Assembly (NCBI GenBank): GCA_017461605.1
Contig: JAFTXN010000003.1
Location: 124,001-188,000 of the forward strand
Direction of reading: 5' to 3'
DNA: 64,000 nucleotides
Source of the DNA: Bacteroidaceae bacterium
Lineage (GTDB): Bacteria > Bacteroidota > Bacteroidia > Bacteroidales > Bacteroidaceae
Both the position numbers and the translations under genes were made by a program. The notes under the pieces were generated by a model that did no database searches, had not been told where the DNA came from, and saw only the letters and a program-made list of their open reading frames with translations. Position 1 is the first letter of the stretch. The number at the start of each line of letters is the position of its first letter. Below are positions 1 through 8,335 of this stretch, in pieces.

Positions 1-38
1 CGAAAGCCACCACATAGAGTCAAAACAGCTTCTTAACA

Positions 39-69
39 TTGCGGTAATGCTTAAAAAAGTATAACTTCG
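39..69 (+). promoter_or_regulatory. Putative promoter of the ABC exporter gene
   Basis: A TTG-containing -33 box (TTGC, 39-42), a 19-bp spacer and a -7 box TAACTTCG (62-69) match the Bacteroidota promoter layout, apart from one deviation from TAnnTTTG. It lies about 65 bp before the start codon. The same TAACTTCG variant occurs before the HD phosphodiesterase gene in this window. Confidence 0.45.
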
Positions 70-135
70 CCCCGACAAAAGTCCGCACCGCCCTGAAGAG
101 CGGCACACACTCACTCCTCATACCCCTATCCGGTC

Positions 136-1971
136 ATGAAAGAATTCATCAAAATGCTCCGGCAGTTTGCCGCGCCTTACAAGAGCTACCTGGCAGGTTC
201 GCTCGTTTTCAACCTGCTTTCGGCAGTTCTCAACGTCTTCTCTTTCGTTTCGCTCATCCCGATGCTGCAAATGCTCTTCGGCATCGACACCACTCAATAC
301 CAATTCATGGATTGGAACACCGCAGGCGTCGATACAAAGGACATCCTGGTGAACAACCTCTATTGGTACACCACCGAGCTGATAGCCACCTACGGAGCCT
401 CGACCGCACTGCTCTTCATCGGCCTGTTCCTCATCACGGCCACCCTCCTGAAGACGAGTTGTTACTTTGCCTCGGTGGCCATCATGGTGCCCATGCGCAC
501 CGGCATTGTGCGCGACATCCGTTCGCACGTCTACCGTAAAATCGTTTCGCTGCCCCTCTCCTTCTTTTCCGACGAGCGCAAGGGCGACATCATCGCGCGA
601 ATGAGCGGCGACGTCAACGAGGTGGAAACCTCCATCACCGGATCGCTGGAAATGCTCATCAAGAACCCTATTTTGCTCATCTGTTATTTCGGAGTCCTCA
701 TCTACACCAGCTGGCAGCTCACCCTGTTCACCATCGTGGTGTTGCCGCTCATGGGTTGGGCCATGGGACGCATCGGCCGCAAACTCAAGCGCAAATCGCT
801 CGACGCCCAAAACAAGTGGAGCGAAACCATGTCACAACTTGAAGAAACGCTTGGCGGAATGCGCATCATCAAGGCCTTCCGAGCCGAGAACAAGATGTGC
901 CAGCGCTTCGATGCCGGTGTCAACGATTTCCGCCAAGCCGCCGGACGTGTGGCCGTGCGCCAAGCTTCTGCACATCCTGTGAGCGAATTTCTCGGCACCT
1001 GCCTCATAGTCCTTGTGCTGTGGTACGGAGGCACGCTCATCTTCTCCGACAATTCGCCCATCGATGCGCCTACTTTCATCTTCTACATGGTGATTCTCTA
1101 CAGCATCATACAGCCGCTCAAGGACCTTTCGAAAGCCTCGTACAACATTCCCAAGGGCATGGCATCCATGGAGCGTATCAACAAAATCCTCCGTGCTGAA
1201 AATCCCATCCGTGAGCAGAAAGATGCAGTGCGTGTGGAACATCTCAAGGACAGTATCGAATTTCGCGACATCACTTTCAGTTACAACGGACAGACTCCCG
1301 TGCTTTCGGGCGTGAGTCTCACCGTGCGCCGAGGGCAAACCATCGCCCTGGTGGGGCAGAGCGGTTCGGGCAAGAGCACACTGGTGGATCTGTTGCCGCG
1401 TTTCCACGACACCACAGGCGGACAAATCCTGGTGGACGGCACCGACGTGAAGTCCATCCGCCTCTCCGACCTTCGCGCACTCATCGGCAATGTCAATCAG
1501 GAGGCCATCCTGTTCAACGACACCTTCTTCAACAACATCGCCTTCGGGGTGGAAAATGCCACCATGGACGAGGTGATTGCCGCTGCCAAGGTGGCCAACG
1601 CGCACGACTTTATCATGGAGAGCGAGAACGGGTACAACACAATGGTGGGCGACCGCGGATGCCGCCTCTCGGGAGGTCAACGACAGCGCATATCCATCGC
1701 ACGCGCCATCCTCAAGAACCCGGACATCCTCATCCTGGACGAAGCTACCTCCGCGCTCGACACCGAAAGCGAACGACTGGTGCAAGAAGCCTTGGAGCAT
1801 CTCATGAAGACGCGCACCACCATCGCCATTGCCCACAGGCTCTCCACCATCCGCAACGCCGACGAAATCTGCGTGCTGCACGAAGGTCGCATCGTCGAAC
1901 GCGGCACACACGAATCCCTCATTGCCTTGAACGGATATTACAAGCGCCTCAACGACATGCAACAACTCTAA
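136..1971 (+). CDS. ABC exporter, fused permease and ATPase (MsbA/lipid-exporter type)
   Basis: The 611-residue protein is a half-size type IV ABC exporter. An N-terminal six-helix membrane domain (roughly residues 15-335) is followed by a nucleotide-binding domain. Visible motifs are Walker A GQSGSGKST (407-415), the signature LSGGQ (511-515) and Walker B ILILDEATSALD. Length and fusion fit homodimeric exporters of the MsbA/BmrA class, which move lipids, lipid A cores or drugs outward across the inner membrane using ATP. The substrate cannot be read from the sequence; a lipid-linked substrate is a guess based on family and size. The gene appears monocistronic, with its own promoter candidate upstream and a strong hairpin (2065-2125) downstream. 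The start is the first ATG of the frame. Confidence 0.9.
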   Translation: MKEFIKMLRQFAAPYKSYLAGSLVFNLLSAVLNVFSFVSLIPMLQMLFGIDTTQYQFMDWNTAGVDTKDILVNNLYWYTTELIATYGASTALLFIGLFLITATLLKTSCYFASVAIMVPMRTGIVRDIRSHVYRKIVSLPLSFFSDERKGDIIARMSGDVNEVETSITGSLEMLIKNPILLICYFGVLIYTSWQLTLFTIVVLPLMGWAMGRIGRKLKRKSLDAQNKWSETMSQLEETLGGMRIIKAFRAENKMCQRFDAGVNDFRQAAGRVAVRQASAHPVSEFLGTCLIVLVLWYGGTLIFSDNSPIDAPTFIFYMVILYSIIQPLKDLSKASYNIPKGMASMERINKILRAENPIREQKDAVRVEHLKDSIEFRDITFSYNGQTPVLSGVSLTVRRGQTIALVGQSGSGKSTLVDLLPRFHDTTGGQILVDGTDVKSIRLSDLRALIGNVNQEAILFNDTFFNNIAFGVENATMDEVIAAAKVANAHDFIMESENGYNTMVGDRGCRLSGGQRQRISIARAILKNPDILILDEATSALDTESERLVQEALEHLMKTRTTIAIAHRLSTIRNADEICVLHEGRIVERGTHESLIALNGYYKRLNDMQQL

Positions 1972-2064
1972 GCCCGACGGCCTCCGCCGCCCCTGCAGTT
2001 GAGAGTGAGGCAAGGTGCTAAATTTCTACTGTGCCCGCTTTATCCCACACCGTTTCTTAAAAAA

Positions 2065-2125
2065 AAGCGCAAGGCGTTCAGAATGCTCTACCGACATGGT
2101 AGCGCCCTCTGAACGCCTTGCGCTT
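2065..2125. repeat. Family A palindrome variant / terminator-like hairpin
   Basis: Perfect 18-bp inverted arms (2065-2082 and 2108-2125) contain GCAAGGCGTTCAGA, the arm of the dispersed family A palindrome. The 25-nt loop differs from other copies and has its own small stem (CTACC 2088-2092 with GGTAG 2098-2102). An A-run precedes the left arm. It lies 93 bp after the ABC exporter gene and probably also ends its transcript. Confidence 0.7.
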
Positions 2126-2170
2126 CATCCTGCATCGCATCCGGCACCATCGCCATTGCATGCAGGTGTA

Positions 2171-2207
2171 AAAAGAAAAGGTGTCAAGCTCTTGCGAACT
2201 TGACACC
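2171..2207 (-). terminator. Intrinsic terminator of tRNA-Pro
   Basis: Read leftward, a 9-bp stem (GGTGTCAAG 2180-2188 with CTTGACACC 2199-2207) is followed at once by a T-rich tract (complement of 2171-2179). It starts 12 nt after the 3' end of the tRNA, so it closes a single-tRNA transcript. Confidence 0.8.
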
Positions 2208-2219
2208 TATCTTTCAAGT

Positions 2220-2293
2220 CGGGATGACTGGATTCGAACCAGCGACCACACGCCCCCCAGACGCGTACTCTAACCGGACTGAGCTACATCCCG
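2220..2293 (-). tRNA. tRNA-Pro (anticodon GGG)
   Basis: The 74-nt cloverleaf reads on the minus strand. The acceptor stem CGGGATG (2293-2287) pairs with CATCCCG. The D arm, an anticodon loop CTGGGGG giving anticodon GGG, and a T arm with TTCGAAT are all visible. The CCA end is not encoded. The anticodon stem contains two G-U pairs. It has its own promoter (2305-2335) and terminator (2171-2207), so it is transcribed alone. Confidence 0.95.
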
Positions 2294-2304
2294 AATTGCG
2301 AGTG

Positions 2305-2335
2305 CAAAGGTAAGGCTTATTTTGAAGCCGCCAAA
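2305..2335 (-). promoter_or_regulatory. Promoter of tRNA-Pro
   Basis: On the minus strand TTTG (2335-2332), a 19-bp spacer and TACCTTTG (2312-2305) form an exact Bacteroidota promoter. The tRNA begins 12 nt after the -7 box. It is a useful internal calibrator for other promoters in the window. Confidence 0.8.
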
Positions 2336-2462
2336 ATTTATCGTGAAAAAATGCAGGATTTTGCCGATTTTGTATGCAACTTTGCTTTGACACAGGCAAA
2401 AATGCACACAGGTAAGAATAAATTGCTACTTTAGCCGTAGAAAAATCAAATCACACTGCCTT

Positions 2463-3356
2463 ATGATAACCATCCAAAACCAAAATCTCATCGTCGACAT
2501 CAGCGAACAGGGTGCCGAGGTGCAAAGCATCCGCCGTGCAGACACGGGACACGAATACTTGTGGCAAGGCGATGCCAACTATTGGGGCGGTCGCTCGCCC
2601 ATCCTCTTTCCAGCTGTAGGCGGCTTGTGGAATGGCACTTTCCGCCACCGGGGAAAGGAGTATGCCATGCCCAAACACGGCTTTGCCAAGGGACGTCTTT
2701 GGGAAGCACTTCCCGCTGCCGATGATGCCGGCATTTGTGCCACTTTCCGCTTCCTCACCACTGAGGACGACCTGGCGGTTTTCCCCTTCCGCTGCGAAGT
2801 GCTCATCACCTACAGCCTTGACGATTGGACACTGAACACCGACTTCGCCGTGCGCAACTTGGGCGACGACGAAGCCTATTTCCAAATTGGCGGCCACCCG
2901 GCCTTCAGTTTCCCCCACTTCAGCAAGGATCGTGCCGTGAGCGGCTACATGCGTCTGCATACGGCCGATGGCGAAGTGCCCACCGTGGTGCGTGCCGGCA
3001 CTCAGGGTTGCACCGGCCCCGAACGCTTTGCCGTGCCGATGGAGGCCGACGGCTTGGTGCCCGTCCGCGTGGAGACTTTTGCCAACGAAGCGCTGATTTT
3101 TGACGAACTGCAAGTGGATGCCGTCGAACTGCTCGATGCCGAACGCCGTCCCATGGTGCGCGTGGAGAGCGATGCTCCCGTGTGGTTGTTCTGGCAGCCT
3201 CAGGGATTGCACTCGCCCTTTGTCTGCACCGAACCTTGGTACGGACTTTGCGACCCGCAGGGCTTTGATGGCCAGCTGCACGAGCGTCCTTACATCAACT
3301 GCGTGGAGCCGCACGGTGTGTGCTCGGGCCTGCTGTGGCGTGCCGAGTTCCTGTGA
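2463..3356 (+). CDS. Aldose 1-epimerase family protein (LacX/YphB-like)
   Basis: This 297-residue cytoplasmic protein has the galactose-mutarotase-like beta-sandwich pattern: RSPILFP near residue 43, a conserved KHGFA near residue 71, GGHPAF in the middle and an NCVEPHG segment near the C terminus that supplies the acidic residue. Such proteins interconvert alpha and beta anomers of hexoses or act on sugar-6-phosphates. The LacX-like branch has few characterised members, so the exact sugar is unknown. It has no signal peptide. It is a single gene, convergent with the HD phosphodiesterase gene, and the two share the hairpin at 3375-3419. A weak -7-like TACTTTAG (2427-2434) lies upstream without a clear -33 box. 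Confidence 0.85.
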   Translation: MITIQNQNLIVDISEQGAEVQSIRRADTGHEYLWQGDANYWGGRSPILFPAVGGLWNGTFRHRGKEYAMPKHGFAKGRLWEALPAADDAGICATFRFLTTEDDLAVFPFRCEVLITYSLDDWTLNTDFAVRNLGDDEAYFQIGGHPAFSFPHFSKDRAVSGYMRLHTADGEVPTVVRAGTQGCTGPERFAVPMEADGLVPVRVETFANEALIFDELQVDAVELLDAERRPMVRVESDAPVWLFWQPQGLHSPFVCTEPWYGLCDPQGFDGQLHERPYINCVEPHGVCSGLLWRAEFL

Positions 3357-3374
3357 TGCGAGAACATACAAAAG

Positions 3375-3423
3375 AAGACGGGCGGCGGATTTCGAATCAT
3401 GAAATCCGCCGCCCGTCTTTTTA
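3375..3423. terminator. Bidirectional terminator between convergent genes
   Basis: A perfect 19-bp inverted repeat (3375-3393 and 3401-3419, loop 3394-3400) is very GC-rich at its core, with an A-run on one side and a T-run on the other. It can end both the epimerase transcript and the leftward phosphodiesterase transcript. Confidence 0.85.
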
Positions 3424-3461
3424 TGCCCATTGTTGCAGAATTTGCCTCAACGGCTCGCTGC

Positions 3462-5597
3462 TCAATGTCGCTTCCAGGTGTGATGGAGCCCGGTATGGAA
3501 GAATCCGGGACGCTTCTCAGGCTCTGCCTCCGCCTTTTTCTCACCTCCGATTTCGGGGTAGGCAATTCGGGTGTGGTACATCGTTTTCAGACTCTCACCC
3601 AGTACGCGCTTGGCTACGGAGATGTCGCGGAAAGTCAGGGGGCACTCGCGGAAATATCCCTCGCTCACTTGCGTATCCACAATGCGGTTGACCAGCTCCT
3701 GTATGCTCTCTTCCGTATACTCCTTGAGGCTGCGTGCAGCCGCCTCAACCGCATCGCACATCATGAGCACGGCTTGCTCGCGTGTGGTCGGGTTGGGTCC
3801 CGGATAGGTGAACAATTCTTCGGGAACGGACTCGCCCGGATGCTTGTTGATCCACTGAATGTAGAAGTACTTCACACGGCTTCGGCCATGGTGTGTGCGG
3901 ATGAAATCCTTGATGACAGAAGGCAGGTGATACTTGTCGGCCATGCGCAGACCCTCTTTCACGTGATTGAGAATGATTTGCGCACTCTCCTCCTCCGTTC
4001 TGTCCTTGTGCGAGTTCTGTCCACTTTGGTTCTCGGTGAAGTTGTAGGGTTCGGCCAGCTTTCCGATGTCGTGATAAAGTGCTCCGGTACGAACGAGCTG
4101 TGTCTTCGCCCCAATCTGATGTGCCACCTCGGCTGCCAGGTTGGCCACCTGCATCGAGTGCACGAAGGTACCTTGCGCGTACTTCGACATGTGACGAAGT
4201 ATCGGGTTGTTTATGTTTGTCAGCTCCACAAGCGAGACGCTGGACGTGAAGCCGAAAACTTTCTCCACCAAGTACATGAGCGGATAGGTAAAGAGCAGCA
4301 AGACGCCGTTGATGACCACGTAGATGTACCACGAACTGTCGAGCATGTCGATGGGAGTGCCCTGCGCCAGGTCGAAGCCTACGCCGAAGAGCATCATGCC
4401 CAGCGTTACCATCAGTGCCACACGCAACAGCTGAGAGCGCTCGGTGAGTTCGCGCAAGCCGTAGATGGCAATCATGCCGCCCACCATCTGCACGCCCAGA
4501 AACTGATACGACGTGTTCAGGGGGAGCGAGGCCAGCAACACCGTGACCATGTGGGCCACAAAGGCCGTGCGCGAATCGAGGAACACACGCACAAAGATGG
4601 CCACCATGGCAAAGGGCACCAGGTAAACACTGAAGAAACCATAGGACACCATGAGCGAGGGTATCACCGCAAAGAGTGTCATCAGCGTAAAGAGGAGCAG
4701 CGTGCTGCGTGCGGAGTGGATGTAGTCGTTACGGAACAGGTTGAGATAGATCAGGAAGAGCACGAGTGCCAGCACCACATAGATCACCTGTCCGCCCAAG
4801 ATGGACCATTCCACCTGCTTCGTGTCGCCACGGCGTTCGCTCTCGAGTGCCAGCGACTCCAGTATCTTATATTGTGCCTCGCTCACTATTTCGCCTCGGT
4901 CGATGATGCGTTGTCCGCCCTGCACCATGCCACATGCCTCGGTGGCTTGTGCCAGAAGGTCGTTGCGAGCCGCATTGGTCTTGGCCGTATCTGTCAGCAG
5001 GTTGGGGGCAAGATAGTTGTTCAGGTTGCACTTCATCAACAACTCACGCGGATAGCGCAAGGTGTCGGCCTGCATGATGTGTTCGTAGGCCGAGCGTGTG
5101 GAATACAGCTGCTCCATGTTGCGCGGAGCCGCCTCGCGTCCCTCCACCACTCGAATGCCCGGCACCCCCGTCGAGGTGAGCGAAGAATAATCCGACGGGC
5201 TGAGCACACCGGCCTGATAGACCTCGGCAAGCTTCTCCTCCAAGTATGCAATCACCCTGTCGGGCACCCCGACAATGCGGCCGGCACGCTGGTCGTCGCG
5301 CAGCTGCTTGATGTTCTTCTCGGACACCGCCTCGGCTGTATTGAAGAAGGGACGGAACGTATGCAGGGCGCTGTCCTGCTCGGCTTTCACCTCCTCCGGC
5401 GTGCGATAAACCGGGAAGTCGTATTCGGCTATCAATGTGGCATATTTCCACGGTCTGTTGATTTCGTATTCGTATCCACGCTGGTTCTCTCTCGGCAGCA
5501 CATAGATGATGGCCAAAGCGGAGAGAGCCGCTACCACAAAGAGGCCTGCCGACAGACGGAAGTAAACCCGATTTCGGAAGCTGAGAATTTTCTTCAT
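3462..5597 (-). CDS. 7TM-HD membrane phosphodiesterase, PgpH type (probable c-di-AMP hydrolase)
   Basis: The product is 711 residues when started at MKKILSFRNR; the open frame continues 30 codons upstream but that part looks non-coding and covers a promoter. Order of parts: one N-terminal membrane helix (about 12-32), a long extracytoplasmic segment (about 35-285), a cluster of seven hydrophobic helices (about 290-470), then a cytoplasmic HD domain. HD metal ligands are visible as H480, H509-D510, H545, H569/H570 and D615. The 7TMR-HDED/7TM/HD arrangement is that of PgpH, which cleaves c-di-AMP to pApA. Function is inferred from family; the Bacteroidota homologues are little studied. The gene is transcribed alone, leftward. 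Confidence 0.85.
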   Translation of the reverse strand: MKKILSFRNRVYFRLSAGLFVVAALSALAIIYVLPRENQRGYEYEINRPWKYATLIAEYDFPVYRTPEEVKAEQDSALHTFRPFFNTAEAVSEKNIKQLRDDQRAGRIVGVPDRVIAYLEEKLAEVYQAGVLSPSDYSSLTSTGVPGIRVVEGREAAPRNMEQLYSTRSAYEHIMQADTLRYPRELLMKCNLNNYLAPNLLTDTAKTNAARNDLLAQATEACGMVQGGQRIIDRGEIVSEAQYKILESLALESERRGDTKQVEWSILGGQVIYVVLALVLFLIYLNLFRNDYIHSARSTLLLFTLMTLFAVIPSLMVSYGFFSVYLVPFAMVAIFVRVFLDSRTAFVAHMVTVLLASLPLNTSYQFLGVQMVGGMIAIYGLRELTERSQLLRVALMVTLGMMLFGVGFDLAQGTPIDMLDSSWYIYVVINGVLLLFTYPLMYLVEKVFGFTSSVSLVELTNINNPILRHMSKYAQGTFVHSMQVANLAAEVAHQIGAKTQLVRTGALYHDIGKLAEPYNFTENQSGQNSHKDRTEEESAQIILNHVKEGLRMADKYHLPSVIKDFIRTHHGRSRVKYFYIQWINKHPGESVPEELFTYPGPNPTTREQAVLMMCDAVEAAARSLKEYTEESIQELVNRIVDTQVSEGYFRECPLTFRDISVAKRVLGESLKTMYHTRIAYPEIGGEKKAEAEPEKRPGFFHTGLHHTWKRH

Positions 5598-5624
5598 ACT
5601 TTCAGTATCTGCAAAGTTTCGTGG

Positions 5625-5657
5625 CGAAGTTAGCAATTTTCTTCTGAAGCCCTCAAA
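5625..5657 (-). promoter_or_regulatory. Putative promoter of the HD phosphodiesterase gene
   Basis: On the minus strand TTTG (5657-5654), a 21-bp spacer and TAACTTCG (5632-5625) precede the chosen start codon by about 28 nt. Spacer and -7 box both deviate slightly from consensus. If real, it rules out the upstream start of the open frame. Confidence 0.4.
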
Positions 5658-5680
5658 ATCCGCACGGCTTTCGGCGAAAA

Positions 5681-5746
5681 TCTGCAAGGCGTTTAGAAAA
5701 TTCTGCAGTGCTTGCAGATTTTTTTGCAGTGCTTGCAGATTTTTGA
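5681..5746. repeat. Family A repeat, tandem-core form
   Basis: A CTGCAAGGCGTTTAGAAAA arm is followed by two tandem copies of the core GCAGTGCTTGCAGATTTTT. Unlike the perfect palindromes at 8848 and 58146, the right-hand GCAAGGCG arm is missing. It sits between the divergent phosphodiesterase and nrdD promoters, so it cannot serve as a terminator of either gene. Confidence 0.75.
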
Positions 5747-5816
5747 GCTAACGCATATTGATTTCGGTGATAGGAAGAAAGACGAAAAAATCCCACAACA
5801 TTTTCGCCGCCGATGC

Positions 5817-5847
5817 TTGGTCGGAGCATCGCAAGTGCTTACCTTTG
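5817..5847 (+). promoter_or_regulatory. Promoter of the riboswitch-nrdDG transcript
   Basis: TTGG (5817-5820), a 19-bp spacer and TACCTTTG (5840-5847) form a near-consensus promoter. The expected transcript start, about 5-8 nt later, falls just before the cobalamin aptamer, as needed for a riboswitch-controlled mRNA. Confidence 0.75.
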
Positions 5848-5862
5848 TCGCACCAAACCATG

Positions 5863-6040
5863 TTTTGGCCTCCGGTGACGGTTCCCGACATTTTGCGTCG
5901 GGCTAAGAGGGAACGCCGTGCAACTCGGCGACAGTCCCCGCTGCTGTGAGTCTTTTCGGCCGGTAAACCTAATGAAAGCCACTGCATCCGAGTGATGCGG
6001 GAAGGTGTTTACCTGCAAGACGAGTCAGAAGACCTGCCGT
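5863..6040 (+). promoter_or_regulatory. Cobalamin (B12) riboswitch aptamer
   Basis: The segment carries the hallmark blocks of the cobalamin aptamer in order: a GGTtCCC-type strand near 5880, AAGAGGGAAC (5904-5913), the conserved GTGCAACTCGGCGACAG stretch (5918-5934) with CCCCGCTGCTGTGAG, GCCACTGCATCCGAGTGATG (the conserved B12-box region, 5977-5997), GCGGGAAGG, and AAGACGAGTCAGAAGACCTGCC as the closing block. It starts right after a promoter and ends 180 nt before nrdD. In other bacteria B12 riboswitches repress B12-independent isozymes when the vitamin is present, so coenzyme B12 is expected to switch nrdDG off. Confidence 0.92.
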
Positions 6041-6076
6041 TTCCACCGCCTGCACACATACAGCTTTCGGGAGTTA

Positions 6077-6160
6077 GAGCTGTGGTGCATCTCCTTGACA
6101 TACATACGTCGGGCAATGCCGCCGGCATTTGCCTTTCCCATCATCACAAACACACAGCTC
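6077..6160 (+). promoter_or_regulatory. Probable expression platform of the B12 riboswitch
   Basis: GAGCTGTG (6077-6084) can pair with CACAGCTC (6153-6160). Inside, GGCAATGCC (6112-6120) can pair with GGCATTTGCC (6124-6133). No U-run follows, so control by hiding the translation start region or by folding near the aptamer is more likely than simple intrinsic termination. The switching partner strands are not resolved here. Confidence 0.4.
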
Positions 6161-6220
6161 GCTCTTGTGGCGGGCCGGGACAATGGTCGTTATCAACCTC
6201 TTAACATCAATCATAACACC

Positions 6221-8335
6221 ATGAGTTACGATCAATTCATTATTACCAAACGCGACGGCACCACCGAAAGTTTCTCACTGGAGAAAATCAAAAGTGCCAT
6301 TCTCAAGGCGTTTGCCTCCGTCGGCACTCCCATCGATGCCACCGGCCTGACCGACATCGTGAAACATCTGCGCTTCTGCAATGGAATGAGTGTGGAAGAC
6401 ATCCAGAACCAAGTGGAAATTGCCCTGATGGCCGAACGACACTTCAAGGCAGCCAAAGCGTTTATGCTCTATCGGCAGCGACATTTCGAAGACCGGGAAA
6501 CAGCCGAAAAACTCGACTTCCTCATCAACTACTGCAACTCCATCAATCCGGCCACAGGGTCGAAATTCGATGCCAATGCCAACGTGGAAAACAAAAACAT
6601 AGCCACGCTTATCGGCGAGCTGCCCAAGCAAAGTTTCATACGCCTGAATCGTCGCCTCATCTGCAACCGTCTGAAAGACATGTACGGCAAGGAGCTGGCC
6701 GACCGCTACATCTATCTTCTCAAGAACCACTACATTTACAAAAACGACGAGACCAGCCTCGCCAACTACTGCGCCAGCATCACCATGTACCCATGGCTGC
6801 TCGCCGGCACCAAGAGTATCGGTGGCAACAGTACGGCACCGGGAAATCTGAAAAGCTTCTGCGGAGGTTTCGTCAATATGGTGTTCATCGTGAGCAGCAT
6901 GCTGAGCGGAGCCTGTGCCACTCCCGAGTTTCTGATGTACATGAGCTATTTTCTGCAGCGCGAGTATGGCGACGACTACTACCTGCGAGCCGACGAGAAA
7001 GCCGACCTGTCGTTGCGCCAACGCACTATCGACAAAGTCATCACCGACTGCTTCGAACAAATTGTCTATAGCATCAATCAGCCCACAGGCGCACGCAATT
7101 TTCAAAGCGTCTTCTGGAACATCTCCTATTATGACAAGTATTATTTCGAAAGCATTTTCGGCAACTTCTGCTTCCCCGACGGAAGCCGCCCCTCCTGGCC
7201 TGCACTCGACTGGTTGCAACGCCGGTTCATGCGGTGGTTCAACGCCGAACGCACCAAAACCGTTCTCACATTTCCGGTTGAGACAATGGCTCTGCTCACG
7301 AAAGATGGCGATGTGCTCGACACAGAGTATGGCGACCTCACGGCTGCGATGTATGCTGACGGACACTCCTTTTTCACTTATATGAGCGACAACGCCGATT
7401 CGCTGGCCTCGTGCTGCCGACTTCGCAACGAGATTCAGGACAACGGCTTCTCCTATACGCTGGGAGCCGGTGGCGTAAGCACAGGTTCGAAAAGCGTGCT
7501 TACCATCAACCTGAACCGATGTGTGCAACAAGCCACACGCGAAGGGCGACCTTATACGGAGTTTCTGGAAGAAATCGTTGACCTTGCTCACAAAGTACAA
7601 CTGGCTTATGACGAAAACCTGAAGCACCTCAAAGAAAAAGGCATGCTGCCCCTGTTCGATGCCGGCTATATCAACATCGCCCGGCAATACCTCACCATCG
7701 GCGTGAACGGCATGGTCGAAGCAGCCGAAAGCCTCGGCATAACCATTTCGGACAATACGGAGTATTGCGACTTCGTGGGAAGCATCCTCTCATTGGTAGA
7801 GAAGTATAATCTGAAGTATCGCTCAAAAAACGTGCTCTTCAACTGTGAGATGATTCCTGCGGAGAACGTCGGTGTGAAACACGCCCGTTGGGACCGTGAA
7901 GCCGGATATTTCGTACCGCGCGACTGCTATAATTCCTATTTCTACATCGTAGAAAATTCCGACACGGACATCATCGAGAAGTTCCGCCTGCACGGCCGCC
8001 GCTACATCAAGCATCTCACCGGCGGCTCGGCTCTCCACATGAATTTGGACGAGCATCTCAGTTTTGCACAATACAGGCAGTTGCTCCGCATCGCCGCCCG
8101 TGAAGGATGCAACTACTTCACGTTCAACATTCCGAACACCCTGTGTAAAGATTGCGGGCACATCGACAAACGCTTCCTGCATGATGAATGCCCCAAGTGC
8201 CGGAGCAAAAATCTGGATTACCTCACACGCGTCATCGGATACCTCAAACGAGTTTCCAACTTCTCGCTCGACCGCCAGCGTGAAGCCGAACGCCGACACT
8301 ATGCCCATGCCGAAAAAACCGAAATCACATGCTGA
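6221..8335 (+). CDS. nrdD: Anaerobic (class III) ribonucleoside-triphosphate reductase
   Basis: The 704-residue glycyl-radical enzyme makes deoxyribonucleotides without oxygen. The N terminus carries an ATP-cone (allosteric) segment beginning at ITKRDGTTES. The catalytic SCCRL motif has cysteines 398 and 399. The C-terminal zinc site is CKDCG...CPKC. The radical glycine is G673 in RVIGYL, directly after the zinc site, as in the family. The open frame extends 72 codons upstream into the riboswitch, but MSYDQFIITK at 6221 is the family start. The last 7 nt overlap nrdG. Expression should be controlled by the upstream cobalamin riboswitch, which implies that the organism also has a B12-dependent class II reductase elsewhere (inference). 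Confidence 0.95.
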   Translation: MSYDQFIITKRDGTTESFSLEKIKSAILKAFASVGTPIDATGLTDIVKHLRFCNGMSVEDIQNQVEIALMAERHFKAAKAFMLYRQRHFEDRETAEKLDFLINYCNSINPATGSKFDANANVENKNIATLIGELPKQSFIRLNRRLICNRLKDMYGKELADRYIYLLKNHYIYKNDETSLANYCASITMYPWLLAGTKSIGGNSTAPGNLKSFCGGFVNMVFIVSSMLSGACATPEFLMYMSYFLQREYGDDYYLRADEKADLSLRQRTIDKVITDCFEQIVYSINQPTGARNFQSVFWNISYYDKYYFESIFGNFCFPDGSRPSWPALDWLQRRFMRWFNAERTKTVLTFPVETMALLTKDGDVLDTEYGDLTAAMYADGHSFFTYMSDNADSLASCCRLRNEIQDNGFSYTLGAGGVSTGSKSVLTINLNRCVQQATREGRPYTEFLEEIVDLAHKVQLAYDENLKHLKEKGMLPLFDAGYINIARQYLTIGVNGMVEAAESLGITISDNTEYCDFVGSILSLVEKYNLKYRSKNVLFNCEMIPAENVGVKHARWDREAGYFVPRDCYNSYFYIVENSDTDIIEKFRLHGRRYIKHLTGGSALHMNLDEHLSFAQYRQLLRIAAREGCNYFTFNIPNTLCKDCGHIDKRFLHDECPKCRSKNLDYLTRVIGYLKRVSNFSLDRQREAERRHYAHAEKTEITC

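Noticed and set aside
3399-5633. A 744-codon open frame on the plus strand opposite the HD phosphodiesterase gene
   Set aside because: It is rich in His, Gln, Arg and Val without any family motif and is the mirror of a clear 7TM-HD gene; open antisense frames are common in this base composition.
6005-6220. An upstream start for nrdD adding 72 residues
   Set aside because: The added part is the cobalamin aptamer and its platform; family alignment starts at MSYDQFIITK.
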